A stretch of DNA of 64,000 nucleotides from an uncultured Candidatus Melainabacteria bacterium (GTDB lineage Bacteria; Cyanobacteriota; Vampirovibrionia; Gastranaerophilales; Gastranaerophilaceae). Positions 16,987-24,528 of the stretch are shown in pieces. The stretch spans positions 3,681 to 67,680 of the forward strand of contig CAKUUG010000004.1 of the NCBI GenBank assembly GCA_934692665.1, read 5' to 3'. Every line of letters starts with the position of its first letter. Within the stretch, counting starts at the first letter, position 1. The notes beneath the pieces were generated by a model, which worked only from the letters and a program-made list of their open reading frames with translations, searched no databases and was not told where the DNA came from. The position numbers were made by a program, and so were the translations under genes.

Positions 16987-19230
16987 ATGAAAAAACTCAA
17001 CATAGCATTTATTTGGCATTTTCATCAACCAAATTACCAAGCTGATTTTGATGGTGACTTTTTACTTCCTTGGGCAAGACTCCATGCGGGCAAAGATTAC
17101 CTCGATATGCTAAAATGGACAGACAAATTTCAAAATTTAAAACTGAATTTTGACTTTTCGCCTGTGCTTTTATCGGCTTTGCAAAAGTATTTGGATGGTG
17201 CAATGGATTTGCATTTGAGGGTTTTTTTGAAAGATGAAAATGAAATAACTGAAAAAGAAAAGATTTTCATCTTGAACAATTATTTCGACTTGAATTACAA
17301 AAATATGGTTCTAAAAAATCAATATTTTACAGAACTGTACAACAGACGCTCTGATGCGGAAAATCTCAATGTCGATATGTTCACAAACCAAGAATACTCG
17401 GACATTATGGCAAATTTCACTTTGCTTTGGATTGATGAAAGTTTTAAAAACGACTATTCTATTTTAAAAGGGCTTTTTGAAAAACAAAAAAACTACACTT
17501 TAGCAGATAGAAAAAAAATCTACGAAATTCAACTCGACATAATGAGAAGAATTTTAAAAGAGTACAAACAATACCAAAATGAAAACAAAATCGAAGTTTC
17601 AACAAGTCCGTATTATCACCCTGTTTTGCCTTTGTTAATTGATTTTAAAAATAAATCAATAAAAAACAAAGAAAATCTTCCCCAAAATCAAAACTTTTAT
17701 GAAGATGCAAAACAACAAGTCGAGCTTGCTATCAAAAAATATGAAGAAATCTTCGGCAAAAAACCAAACGGTTTTTGGTTGTCTGAGCAATGTATCTGTC
17801 CAAAAACTGCAGAATTGTTGTCGAATTATGGTATAAATTGGACAATTTCTGATGAAGGGATACTGTCAAAAACCCTAAAAAGAGAATTTATAAGGGATTT
17901 TGAAGGCAATTTGGAAAATCCTTTTGATTTGGCACAAGTATACAAAACAAAAAGCAAACACCCTATAAACATTCTTTTTGGCGATTCGTTTTTTTCTAAT
18001 TTGATTAACTTTGGATATGGAAATTACGATTATCGAGTGGCTGCTAATGATTTGTATGAAAAAATAAAAATAATCCAATACAAACTTCAAAATTCTCCAA
18101 AAGAAAACCACATTATCACAATTGCAATGGATGGAGAAAATTGTTGGGAAACATATCAAAATGATGGCAACGACTTTTTGAATGCTTTGTATGGACTGAT
18201 TTCAGAAGACGCTACATTAGAAACTGTGCTTGTTAATGATTTTATCAAACAAAACAAACAAGAACCTATTGAAAACTTGCAATCGGGTTCTTGGATAAAG
18301 AGAAATTTCGACTTGTGGATAGGTGAATCAACAAAAAATGTTGCTTGGCTATATTTGTCCAGTGTTGAAAAAGACTTTGAAAAATATAAACAAACTGCTC
18401 TAAAAACAGCAAAAACAGGAGAAGAAAAACAAAAATTAAAAGAAAAATTGTTTCTAGCAAAAAGAGAAATCTTAATTGCACAAAGCAGCGACTGGTATTG
18501 GTGGTATGGAGAACCCAACGAATCAAAGAGCGACGGGATTTTTGACTTCTTGTTCAGAAGTCACCTGATGAATGTCTACCAAATATTAAATTTAGAAATC
18601 CCTCAGTATTTGTCTATTCCTTTGGCAAATGCAACAACAAGACCACTCAGAAATCCGATTGGAAAAATCACCCCAACTCTAAAAGCAACAAACGAAGATA
18701 TTTCTGAATGGGAAAATGCGGGTTTTATCTTTGTGCCTGATAGTCCGACATCTAATATTTCCAGATTAATCAAAAATATTCATTTTGGTTATGATGATAT
18801 GAATCTTTATTTTAGATTTGAACTGAACAAAAATTCTGTCAAAATAAACTGGGCAAACATAGAAAACCAAATTGCGATTTATTTTTCTAATGAAAATGCA
18901 CAGAATTTTTCTTCTATTCGTTTTGTGAACAAAAACGAAAACATCTATCCTATCTTGAAAAACCAATTTTCAAACGAAGTCCGCTTTGTTTTTGATAGTC
19001 AAAAAATTTCAAAATTGCATTTTTCAAAGTCAATAAACTGGACTTTGTGGAATCAGACAATTCCCAAAAATTCAAAAGTCGCATACAAAGACGTTATAGA
19101 AATAAAAATAGCTTTAGAAGAATTTGAAATTTCAAGAGGAAATCTTTCGTTTTTCATCATTGATGCAACAAACGAAATAATAAACGAAGTTTATCCGCAA
19201 GATGTCTTGATAAATTTAAAATTTGAATAA
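16987..19230 (+). CDS. GH57 alpha-glucan hydrolase/transferase
   Basis: A 747-residue glycoside hydrolase family 57 protein acting on alpha-glucans such as glycogen. Motif 1 is HFHQP at residues 11-15. The nucleophile region is GFWLSEQC with Glu267; the acid/base region is AMDGENCWE with Asp382. A helical segment and a C-terminal beta-domain (residues ~600-747, NISRLIKNIHFGYDDMNLYFRFEL) follow, like the DUF3536/amylopullulanase-type members. There is no signal peptide, so it acts in the cytoplasm, probably in glycogen turnover together with the GH57 branching enzyme at 34.3-36.1 kb. The precise reaction cannot be told from sequence. It is a single-gene unit with a leaderless promoter. Confidence 0.85.
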   Translation: MKKLNIAFIWHFHQPNYQADFDGDFLLPWARLHAGKDYLDMLKWTDKFQNLKLNFDFSPVLLSALQKYLDGAMDLHLRVFLKDENEITEKEKIFILNNYFDLNYKNMVLKNQYFTELYNRRSDAENLNVDMFTNQEYSDIMANFTLLWIDESFKNDYSILKGLFEKQKNYTLADRKKIYEIQLDIMRRILKEYKQYQNENKIEVSTSPYYHPVLPLLIDFKNKSIKNKENLPQNQNFYEDAKQQVELAIKKYEEIFGKKPNGFWLSEQCICPKTAELLSNYGINWTISDEGILSKTLKREFIRDFEGNLENPFDLAQVYKTKSKHPINILFGDSFFSNLINFGYGNYDYRVAANDLYEKIKIIQYKLQNSPKENHIITIAMDGENCWETYQNDGNDFLNALYGLISEDATLETVLVNDFIKQNKQEPIENLQSGSWIKRNFDLWIGESTKNVAWLYLSSVEKDFEKYKQTALKTAKTGEEKQKLKEKLFLAKREILIAQSSDWYWWYGEPNESKSDGIFDFLFRSHLMNVYQILNLEIPQYLSIPLANATTRPLRNPIGKITPTLKATNEDISEWENAGFIFVPDSPTSNISRLIKNIHFGYDDMNLYFRFELNKNSVKINWANIENQIAIYFSNENAQNFSSIRFVNKNENIYPILKNQFSNEVRFVFDSQKISKLHFSKSINWTLWNQTIPKNSKVAYKDVIEIKIALEEFEISRGNLSFFIIDATNEIINEVYPQDVLINLKFE

Positions 19231-19233
19231 AAA

Positions 19234-19893
19234 CTAAAAATTAACAAACATTTTCAGTTTTCCGTTGTCATTTCTGTAATTTAGCCAACCTGTTTTTTGG
19301 GAATTTCCAAAATCCAAAACTTTAGTGAGTACCCAGTTTCCTTGAAATAACCAAGGAGCAATATGGCGAGGCATATCAGCAACGCCAAGCGAATTTGTTT
19401 GTTTTACCGGTGCAGAATACATTGTTCTATCGGGCTTTTGTACGTCTTTAAAAAAATACATTCCGTATTTTTTTCCATAATAATCAAAAAATTCTCTTGT
19501 TGTGTAATATTTGTTTTTGCTCTCTTCTACCCAACCGCAAACAGGGCTTTCTGCTTGATTGAAACAAACCAAAGACCATCCTTCTGTTTCATCTATTGTG
19601 GACAAAAACGCCAATTTTTTGTCTTCTTTATATACAACAAAAATATCATCCAGATTGCATTTTTGTTTGTTAATCGAGCATTGGGGTTCACTTTTGAAAT
19701 CAAAATTTAGAGTTTCCAGTATTTTTCCATCATTTTTTGCTTCTTGCCTCATAATTAAAGGAGAATGAACGAGCGTAAAACCTACTCCTGCTCTTTTTAT
19801 TGAACTCGTATAATAAGGCATAACCTCGATTTGAGCAAAAACAGAAGTCATTACAGCACTAAACAAAAATAAAAATAGAACGATTTTTTTCAT
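19234..19893 (-). CDS. Secreted SH3-like protein
   Basis: A 219-residue protein with a Sec signal peptide (KKIVLFLFLFSAVMTSVFAQ). The mature part contains two short segments of the SH3b kind, ending in CGWVEESKNKYY and TGWLNYRNDNGKLKM, which suggests binding to the cell wall or another envelope polymer. Three to four cysteines could form disulfides. A TATAAT box lies nine bases before the ATG, so the leader would be two or three bases. It is convergent with the GH57 gene (3 bases between stops). Confidence 0.7.
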   Translation of the reverse strand: MKKIVLFLFLFSAVMTSVFAQIEVMPYYTSSIKRAGVGFTLVHSPLIMRQEAKNDGKILETLNFDFKSEPQCSINKQKCNLDDIFVVYKEDKKLAFLSTIDETEGWSLVCFNQAESPVCGWVEESKNKYYTTREFFDYYGKKYGMYFFKDVQKPDRTMYSAPVKQTNSLGVADMPRHIAPWLFQGNWVLTKVLDFGNSQKTGWLNYRNDNGKLKMFVNF

Positions 19894-19948
19894 ACCAATA
19901 TTATTATAAAATTTTTTGGATTTTGCAATTAGTAAAATATTTTTATTG

Positions 19949-19954
19949 TAGAAT
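19949..19954 (+). promoter_or_regulatory. -10 box of purB (leaderless)
   Basis: TAGAAT with six bases to the purB ATG; no Shine-Dalgarno sequence. A TTGCAA at 19923 is 20 bases upstream, too far for a good -35. Confidence 0.4.
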
Positions 19955-19960
19955 AAAAAT

Positions 19961-21235
19961 ATGATTGAAAGATATTCCAGAGAAAAAATGGCAAAAATAT
20001 GGGAATTGGATTCAAAATTCTCGTATTATTTGGATGTAGAATTGGCGGTTGTAAAAGCCCAAGTCGAATTGGGTAATTTTAGCGAAGAAGTCTACACGAA
20101 CATAAAATCGACAGCAAAATTTGATGTTGAAAGAATAAATGAAATAGAAGCTATAACCAGACACGATGTTATTGCTTTTCTCCAAAATGTGAACGAAAAC
20201 GTCGGAAGTGTTTATTCGCCTTATATTCACAGGGGATTAACGAGTTCTGATGTTATAGATACAGCTTTTGCTTTGCAAATCAAAGACGCATCAAAAATAA
20301 TAAATGAAGATTTGGATATTTTGATTGCGAATGTAAAAAATCTCGCTTTTAAACACAAAAATACAGTGTGCTTGGGAAGAAGCCATGGAATTGCCGCAGA
20401 GGTTATTACTTTTGGTTTTAAGTTATTGAATTTATTAGACATGCTAAAAAGAGCCAAAGACCGCTTCAATTATGCACTGGAAGATATTTTGACAGGGCAG
20501 ATTTCCGGCCCTTGTGGAACATATTCAAATATCAATCCTCTGGTCGAAGAAAAAACCTGCAAGATTTTGGGTTTAAAACCTGCAAAAATTTCCACTCAAG
20601 TAATCGCTCGTGACAGGCATGCATTTTTTATTCAAGCAATAGCACTTATTGGTGCAGTTATTGAAAGTTTTTCTATAGAAATCAGACATCTGCAACGTTT
20701 TGAAGTTTGCGAAGTTGAAGAAGGCTTTTCATCAGGACAAAAAGGCTCTTCTGCTATGCCGCACAAAAAAAATCCGATAGCAAGCGAAAACCTCTCAGGA
20801 TTGGCTAGGATTTTGAGAAGTAATACAATTTCTGCTATGGAAAATATTGCTCTATGGCATGAAAGAGATATTTCTCATTCATCTGTTGAAAGGGTAATTT
20901 TCCCTGATAGCACTATTTTGATTGATTATATGCTTAATCGCTTTAATAATGTGATTACAAATCTTGTAATAAAAGAACAAAATATGCTAAAAAACATAGA
21001 CAAATATGGTGGAATTATTTATTCGCAAAGTTGTCTTTTAAAGTTAACAAACGAAAAAAGAACAAGAGAAGAAGCATATAAAATTGTCCAAAAAGAAGCG
21101 CTGGATGCATTTAATAACAATGGCAACTTTAGAGAAAATATGAAAAAATACTTGTCAGAAGAAGAGATAAACGAGTGTTTCAGTCAAAAAAGTTACCTTC
21201 AAAATATAGACAAAATTTTTAAGAGATTTGAATAA
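19961..21235 (+). CDS. purB: Adenylosuccinate lyase
   Basis: A 424-residue fumarase-superfamily lyase. It acts twice in purine synthesis, on SAICAR and on adenylosuccinate, releasing fumarate. The signature loop SSAMPHKKNPI is intact. TRHDVIAFL and HRGLTSSDVIDTAF are also present and carry the usual catalytic His and Ser positions. Length is close to the family norm of 430. It is a single-gene unit with a -10 box six bases before the ATG; the next gene starts 53 bases after its stop and has its own ribosome site. Confidence 0.95.
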   Translation: MIERYSREKMAKIWELDSKFSYYLDVELAVVKAQVELGNFSEEVYTNIKSTAKFDVERINEIEAITRHDVIAFLQNVNENVGSVYSPYIHRGLTSSDVIDTAFALQIKDASKIINEDLDILIANVKNLAFKHKNTVCLGRSHGIAAEVITFGFKLLNLLDMLKRAKDRFNYALEDILTGQISGPCGTYSNINPLVEEKTCKILGLKPAKISTQVIARDRHAFFIQAIALIGAVIESFSIEIRHLQRFEVCEVEEGFSSGQKGSSAMPHKKNPIASENLSGLARILRSNTISAMENIALWHERDISHSSVERVIFPDSTILIDYMLNRFNNVITNLVIKEQNMLKNIDKYGGIIYSQSCLLKLTNEKRTREEAYKIVQKEALDAFNNNGNFRENMKKYLSEEEINECFSQKSYLQNIDKIFKRFE

Positions 21236-21288
21236 AATCAAACTTCTTTTTGTGCATAATTACTATACGCATATAAAAAGGAACGCTT

Positions 21289-22596
21289 ATGCCTGAAATC
21301 AGACTATGCCCTCTAGTAACACAACATTTTAAATCGCAAACAAAACCAACCGAATCAAAACCAGAATACAATTCTTCAAACCAACCAAAATTCGACAAAA
21401 AGAAACTGGCTTTTTCTACAATGGCGGCGATTGGCGTTGTGGGGCTTGCTTTTGGTATTGTACATCACAAGAAGAACAATTTAGAACAAATCCAAGAACC
21501 GCTGCAGACATTTGCAGGTGATTTTGAAAAAGGTGTAAAAAAATTCTTTAATAATGGAAATTCTATCAATGGTGTAAAACTAAATAAAGGCAGAGCAATA
21601 AACGTTGATGGTAGCGGTTTTTCTGGCGTTATGAAAACAATGAACAACAAAAATGAAAAAATTACGCTGGAATATGTTGATGGCTATGTTAAAAAATCAA
21701 CAAAAAATGAAAAATTATTCAAGACTTTTGACTATTCTTCTTTGGCTAATGGACAAAAAACAGTCGTAATAGATACATTTGATGAAACAGGAAATTCAAC
21801 AAACAAAATCCAACAAAAATTTTACGATAATGGCAAAATTGCAAAAACAATAAGACCAAGAGCTACATCAGGCGATATTAGAGAAAAAGGCAATATAATA
21901 CTGGAATTTTCAAAAGACGGAAAAATGCTCTCTGATATTGAAACCAGAGAATGTATGGGAATCGAAAAAGCTATATTTTATTCTAAAGATGGTAAAACAA
22001 TAGAAAGAGAATTAAAAAGAAAAGTCTCTGACCTAAACAACTACAGCTTTTATGAAGAAACATTGTTTGCAGACGGTTCGCCTTTAAGACAAAAAACTTG
22101 TCGCTATAGTATTGATTTTGGGTTTGATGTTGATATAAATACAGATACTTTTAAACAAACAATGAATACGCCTGATATTATAAAGTTGTTCAAAAATGGA
22201 AAACCTGATAAAGGAATAATTGCAGGAAGAAAAGACGGTGCAATATTTTTAAAAGATTTGTCAGATGAAAAATCTCTGGATGATTTTAGGATTTCAAAAT
22301 ACTACACAGAACCAAGTTTGACTTTGAGCCGATATGATGCTAAAACAGATACTTTTAAAAAACTAACTTTAGAAAATAACGAATGGACAAATGGTGAAAG
22401 CGAAAAAAACATTTCTCCTTTTTCTAAAAAAGAATTGCTTCAAAAAGCAGATGAATTGGATGAAGCAATGAGAATTTTGAAAGAAGACAATATAATAGTA
22501 AACCAAAGAGGAAAAGAAGAAGGCGACTTTGATTTGTATCCGGAAAAATTCACAGCTCATATTCAAAAAATAAGAAATTATGCAACAAGTTTATAG
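21289..22596 (+). CDS. Membrane-anchored YwqK/MORN-like repeat protein
   Basis: A 435-residue protein with a Pro/Ser-rich N-terminus, one hydrophobic segment at residues ~42-60 (LAFSTMAAIGVVGLAFGIV) and then beta-rich imperfect repeats (FYDNGKIAKTI, FSKDGKMLSDI, YSKDGKTIEREL, LFADGSPLRQK) of the YwqK/MORN type. Such repeats occur in surface proteins and toxin-associated proteins. The C-terminal ~100 residues are helical. AAAAGGA lies about 6 bases before the ATG. It is related in style to the proteins at 3949-5943 and 36778-38013. The function is unknown; the single transmembrane anchor suggests the envelope. Confidence 0.7.
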   Translation: MPEIRLCPLVTQHFKSQTKPTESKPEYNSSNQPKFDKKKLAFSTMAAIGVVGLAFGIVHHKKNNLEQIQEPLQTFAGDFEKGVKKFFNNGNSINGVKLNKGRAINVDGSGFSGVMKTMNNKNEKITLEYVDGYVKKSTKNEKLFKTFDYSSLANGQKTVVIDTFDETGNSTNKIQQKFYDNGKIAKTIRPRATSGDIREKGNIILEFSKDGKMLSDIETRECMGIEKAIFYSKDGKTIERELKRKVSDLNNYSFYEETLFADGSPLRQKTCRYSIDFGFDVDINTDTFKQTMNTPDIIKLFKNGKPDKGIIAGRKDGAIFLKDLSDEKSLDDFRISKYYTEPSLTLSRYDAKTDTFKKLTLENNEWTNGESEKNISPFSKKELLQKADELDEAMRILKEDNIIVNQRGKEEGDFDLYPEKFTAHIQKIRNYATSL

Positions 22597-22601
22597 TAAT
22601 A

Positions 22602-23246
22602 TTATTTGTGTTTTTCAATAGTTTTTGAAAAATCGTTCACTTTTCCACTGAATTTTCTTTCTTTTTCTTTAAATAATGTTGTAGAATTGTCGATTTGGGT
22701 TTTTGCATCATCCATTTTTGTATTCATTTTAGAAAAATTATCTGATTTTAGTTTTGAAACAGAATCAAGCATGTTTTTTGTAGAATTTTTGTCTATTCCT
22801 TTGACAAATTTTTCTATTTCTTCTACTACATCAACAAGCCCTATTGCCTCCAAAATCACATCATGGAGTCTGATATTGTCACCTGTTAGTATTCCTACCC
22901 TGCAATCACCATCCGGCGGCATTAATTCAATAGATTTTGAACCTCCAAGCCCGTAAAACTCTACTCTTGCTACTGTTCCGTTGGGTATTTTCATGTCTTT
23001 TTTTGTCACAAGAATTTGTACGTTTATATGTTTTCCTGATGCTTTTAGTCTTCTTACATATCCTACATTAATGCCCATAAAACGAACCGGAGAGCCTTTT
23101 GTGATGCCATCAATATCTTTAAATTGAATAGTATAGACATTAGGTTCTACAAACAATTTTGAATATCCAAAAATAGCTCCCGTAAATACAATCAATAAAA
23201 GAGTAGTCCAGACTATTATTTCAGCAACAATATAACGTTTCATCAT
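22602..23246 (-). CDS. MCE-domain (MlaD-like) lipid transport protein
   Basis: A 214-residue protein with one N-terminal membrane segment (IIVWTTLLLIVFTGAIFGYSKLFV), an MCE domain (IDGITKGSPVRFMGINVGYVRRL ... YGLGGSKSIELMP) and a C-terminal coiled coil. MCE proteins form periplasmic hexamers that carry phospholipids between membranes, or act in the TGD2-like systems of cyanobacteria and chloroplasts. No MlaE/MlaF partner is adjacent. I start at the ATG at 23246, because TATAAT lies six bases upstream and the alternative TTG six codons earlier lies directly against that box. It is convergent with the 22596 gene. Confidence 0.85.
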   Translation of the reverse strand: MMKRYIVAEIIVWTTLLLIVFTGAIFGYSKLFVEPNVYTIQFKDIDGITKGSPVRFMGINVGYVRRLKASGKHINVQILVTKKDMKIPNGTVARVEFYGLGGSKSIELMPPDGDCRVGILTGDNIRLHDVILEAIGLVDVVEEIEKFVKGIDKNSTKNMLDSVSKLKSDNFSKMNTKMDDAKTQIDNSTTLFKEKERKFSGKVNDFSKTIEKHK

Positions 23247-23252
23247 AATAAA

Positions 23253-23258
23253 ATTATA
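23253..23258 (-). promoter_or_regulatory. -10 box of the MCE gene (leaderless)
   Basis: A perfect TATAAT on the minus strand, with six bases to the ATG at 23246. Confidence 0.45.
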
Positions 23259-23302
23259 AAACAAGAATTCTATTTTTTAATACGCTTATATTATTATTTT
23301 TT

Positions 23303-23371
23303 ATTTCAGTCGTAACTGTGGTTTTCTAAGTTTTCGCTTTCAGTATCTTTCAACTTCGTATAGCTTTATGC
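23303..23371 (-). repeat. Degenerate modular repeat, minus-strand copy
   Basis: Read on the minus strand this stretch runs CATAAAG..ATACGAAG, TGAAAG..ACTGAAAGCG, AACTTAGAAAACC and GTTACGACTGAA. These are the same words in the same order as in the 1006-1234 repeats, including GTTACGACTGAA shared with copy 2. It ends just before the TTGACA box of the metal-response promoter. Confidence 0.55.
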
Positions 23372-23400
23372 TTGACAGTAAAAAATTTTAGATTTATAGT
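23372..23400 (+). promoter_or_regulatory. Promoter of the metallothionein-csoR locus
   Basis: TTGACA (23372-23377), a 17-base spacer, then TATAGT (23395-23400): the best consensus promoter in the window. The start of transcription is expected at about 23407, inside the operator. Confidence 0.85.
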
Positions 23401-23405
23401 GTGAC

Positions 23406-23425
23406 TATACCCTAGGGGGGTGTTA
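23406..23425 (+). promoter_or_regulatory. CsoR-type operator
   Basis: ATACCCTAGGGGGGTGT, a G/C-tract pseudo-palindrome embedded in AT-rich sequence. It has the C-run/G-run form of known CsoR-family operators (for example those upstream of copZA in Bacillus). It overlaps the predicted transcription start, where a bound repressor would block initiation. The cognate repressor gene is 465 bases downstream. Confidence 0.8.
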
Positions 23426-23484
23426 AAACCTTAATTAATAATATATTAATTAGAAGCACAAATAGTAAAAAATAGGAGAAAAAA

Positions 23485-23847
23485 ATGAAAAAATTACTTT
23501 TAGGATTATTATTCATGGGGTTGATGGTATTCACTGCAAATGCTGCATCTGCTTGTGATTGTGGTTGTCAAAAAGAAAACTGTAAATGTAACTGTCACAA
23601 AGAACAAGTAAAAGATTGTACTTGCGATTGTCACAATGGAAAAGAATGTACAAAAGAAGACTGCAACTGCACTTGCCACAAAAAATGCAAAAGATTCTGC
23701 AAATGTGCTTGTCACAAAAAAGCAATAATCAAATGCAATTGTGATAAAAAATGTGATTGCGATAAAAAATGCGATTGCCAAAATGGTGGAAAATGCGACG
23801 AAGACTGCAGCTGCCAAAAAGACAATTGCAAAAATTGTAAAGAATAA
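23485..23847 (+). CDS. Secreted cysteine-rich metallothionein-like protein
   Basis: A 120-residue protein. It has a Sec signal peptide (KKLLLGLLFMGLMVFTANA) followed by a mature part with 28 cysteines in about 98 residues. Four copies of C-x-C-x-C-H lie at residues 33-38, 45-50, 60-65 and 72-77. Then comes a CDKKCDCDKKCDC block and a final CSCQKDNCKNC. The rest is mostly Lys, Asp, Glu and Asn. Known bacterial metallothioneins (SmtA, MymT) are cytoplasmic and much shorter; export plus repeated CxCxCH is unusual. With a CsoR operator in front and a CsoR gene behind, it is probably a copper-induced metal sink outside the inner membrane. AGGAG lies 6 bases before the ATG. Confidence 0.85.
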   Translation: MKKLLLGLLFMGLMVFTANAASACDCGCQKENCKCNCHKEQVKDCTCDCHNGKECTKEDCNCTCHKKCKRFCKCACHKKAIIKCNCDKKCDCDKKCDCQNGGKCDEDCSCQKDNCKNCKE

Positions 23848-23890
23848 TAATTGGTGATAATATTTCTATATACTGTTAAAAAGGTAAAAT

Positions 23891-24163
23891 ATGCACTGTG
23901 ACAAACAAAAGACTTTAAGATTATTAAAAACCACAAAAGGTCAAATAGAAGGTTTGATTAAAATGGTAGAAGAAAATAGAGATTGTATCGAAATCAGCAA
24001 TCAGATTCTGGCTGCAAGTTCTATCCTCAAAAAAATAAACCTCGATATTCTAAAAGGACATTTTTCTCATTGCATAAAAGACTCTTTTAATTCAGGAAAC
24101 GAACAAGAAATTGAAGAAAAATTTGAAGAAATAAATTCAATTCTTGCTAAAATATTAAAGTAA
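23891..24163 (+). CDS. csoR: CsoR-family metal-sensing repressor
   Basis: A 90-residue all-helical repressor of the CsoR/RcnR/FrmR family (DUF156). The Cu(I) ligand set of CsoR is present as Cys32, His57 and Cys61 (NRDC ... GHFSHC), and the helix-1 pattern TTKGQIEGLIKMVEE is typical. The protein should release DNA when copper binds. An extra Cys3 near the N-terminus is not part of the usual set. It follows the cysteine-rich gene by 43 bases with AAGG before its ATG, so it is transcribed from the same operator-controlled promoter and represses itself. FrmR (formaldehyde) and RcnR (nickel/cobalt) use other ligands, making copper the best guess. Confidence 0.9.
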   Translation: MHCDKQKTLRLLKTTKGQIEGLIKMVEENRDCIEISNQILAASSILKKINLDILKGHFSHCIKDSFNSGNEQEIEEKFEEINSILAKILK

Positions 24164-24187
24164 AAGGTGCATTAATCTGCACCTTTT
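24162..24187. terminator. Bidirectional terminator between csoR and the 46-residue gene
   Basis: AAAAGGTGCA-TTAATC-TGCACCTTTT hairpin. It follows the csoR stop on the plus strand and includes the last codons and stop of the convergent small gene. Confidence 0.8.
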
Positions 24188-24312
24188 GGCTTTTCTACCC
24201 AAACATAAGTTGCTTCTTTTATTTCGTTTATTTTTTTGTAATAAAAAGGATTTTGGGCATTTTTATCGTATTTTTTCATTTTTCTATATAAAAAGTGGAA
24301 GTATTTTATCAT
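24172..24312 (-). CDS. 46-residue basic small protein
   Basis: A short reading frame starting with ATG at 24312. It is preceded by an excellent ribosome site, AGAAAGGAGGAAAT, and reads MIKYFHFLYRKMKKYDKN then AQNPFYYKKINEIKEATYVW and a Lys-rich end before TAA. It is Lys/Tyr-rich with no cysteines. The perfect ribosome site argues that it is translated. It lies between the csoR unit and the RND operon, convergent with csoR. The function is unknown. Confidence 0.6.
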   Translation of the reverse strand: MIKYFHFLYRKMKKYDKNAQNPFYYKKINEIKEATYVWVEKPKGAD

Positions 24313-24418
24313 ATTTCCTCCTTTCTAATTTTAAAAAGGGGTAATTTTATTATCGCAATTTTAAAATTTTTTAAATTACCTAATTTGCCAATTCATTTCT
24401 TGTCTATTTGGACTGTTC

Positions 24419-24446
24419 TTGTAAAATCAAATTTAGCACATATAAT
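24419..24446 (+). promoter_or_regulatory. Candidate promoter of the RND efflux operon
   Basis: TTGTAA, a 16-base spacer and TATAAT (24441-24446), 83 bases before the adaptor ATG. A second candidate -10, TAAAAT at 24499-24504, is nearer. Between them lies no obvious operator beyond short AT-rich dyads. Confidence 0.45.
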
Positions 24447-24528
24447 AGTCATCTACACCAGATATATGAATTTTGTTTATACCGGTAATTTTTTAGGCTA
24501 AAATAGACCTCAGGGGAGAATTTTACTT

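Noticed and set aside
23397..23425. Riboswitch before the cysteine-rich gene
   Set aside because: The G/C tract is a short dyad at the transcription start with a matching repressor gene nearby; no multi-stem fold is visible in the 60-base leader.
23509..23817. 102-codon minus-strand frame opposite the cysteine-rich gene
   Set aside because: A shadow of the CxC-rich coding strand; low-complexity Phe/Ala/Thr protein, no ribosome site, and the plus-strand gene has promoter, operator and signal peptide.
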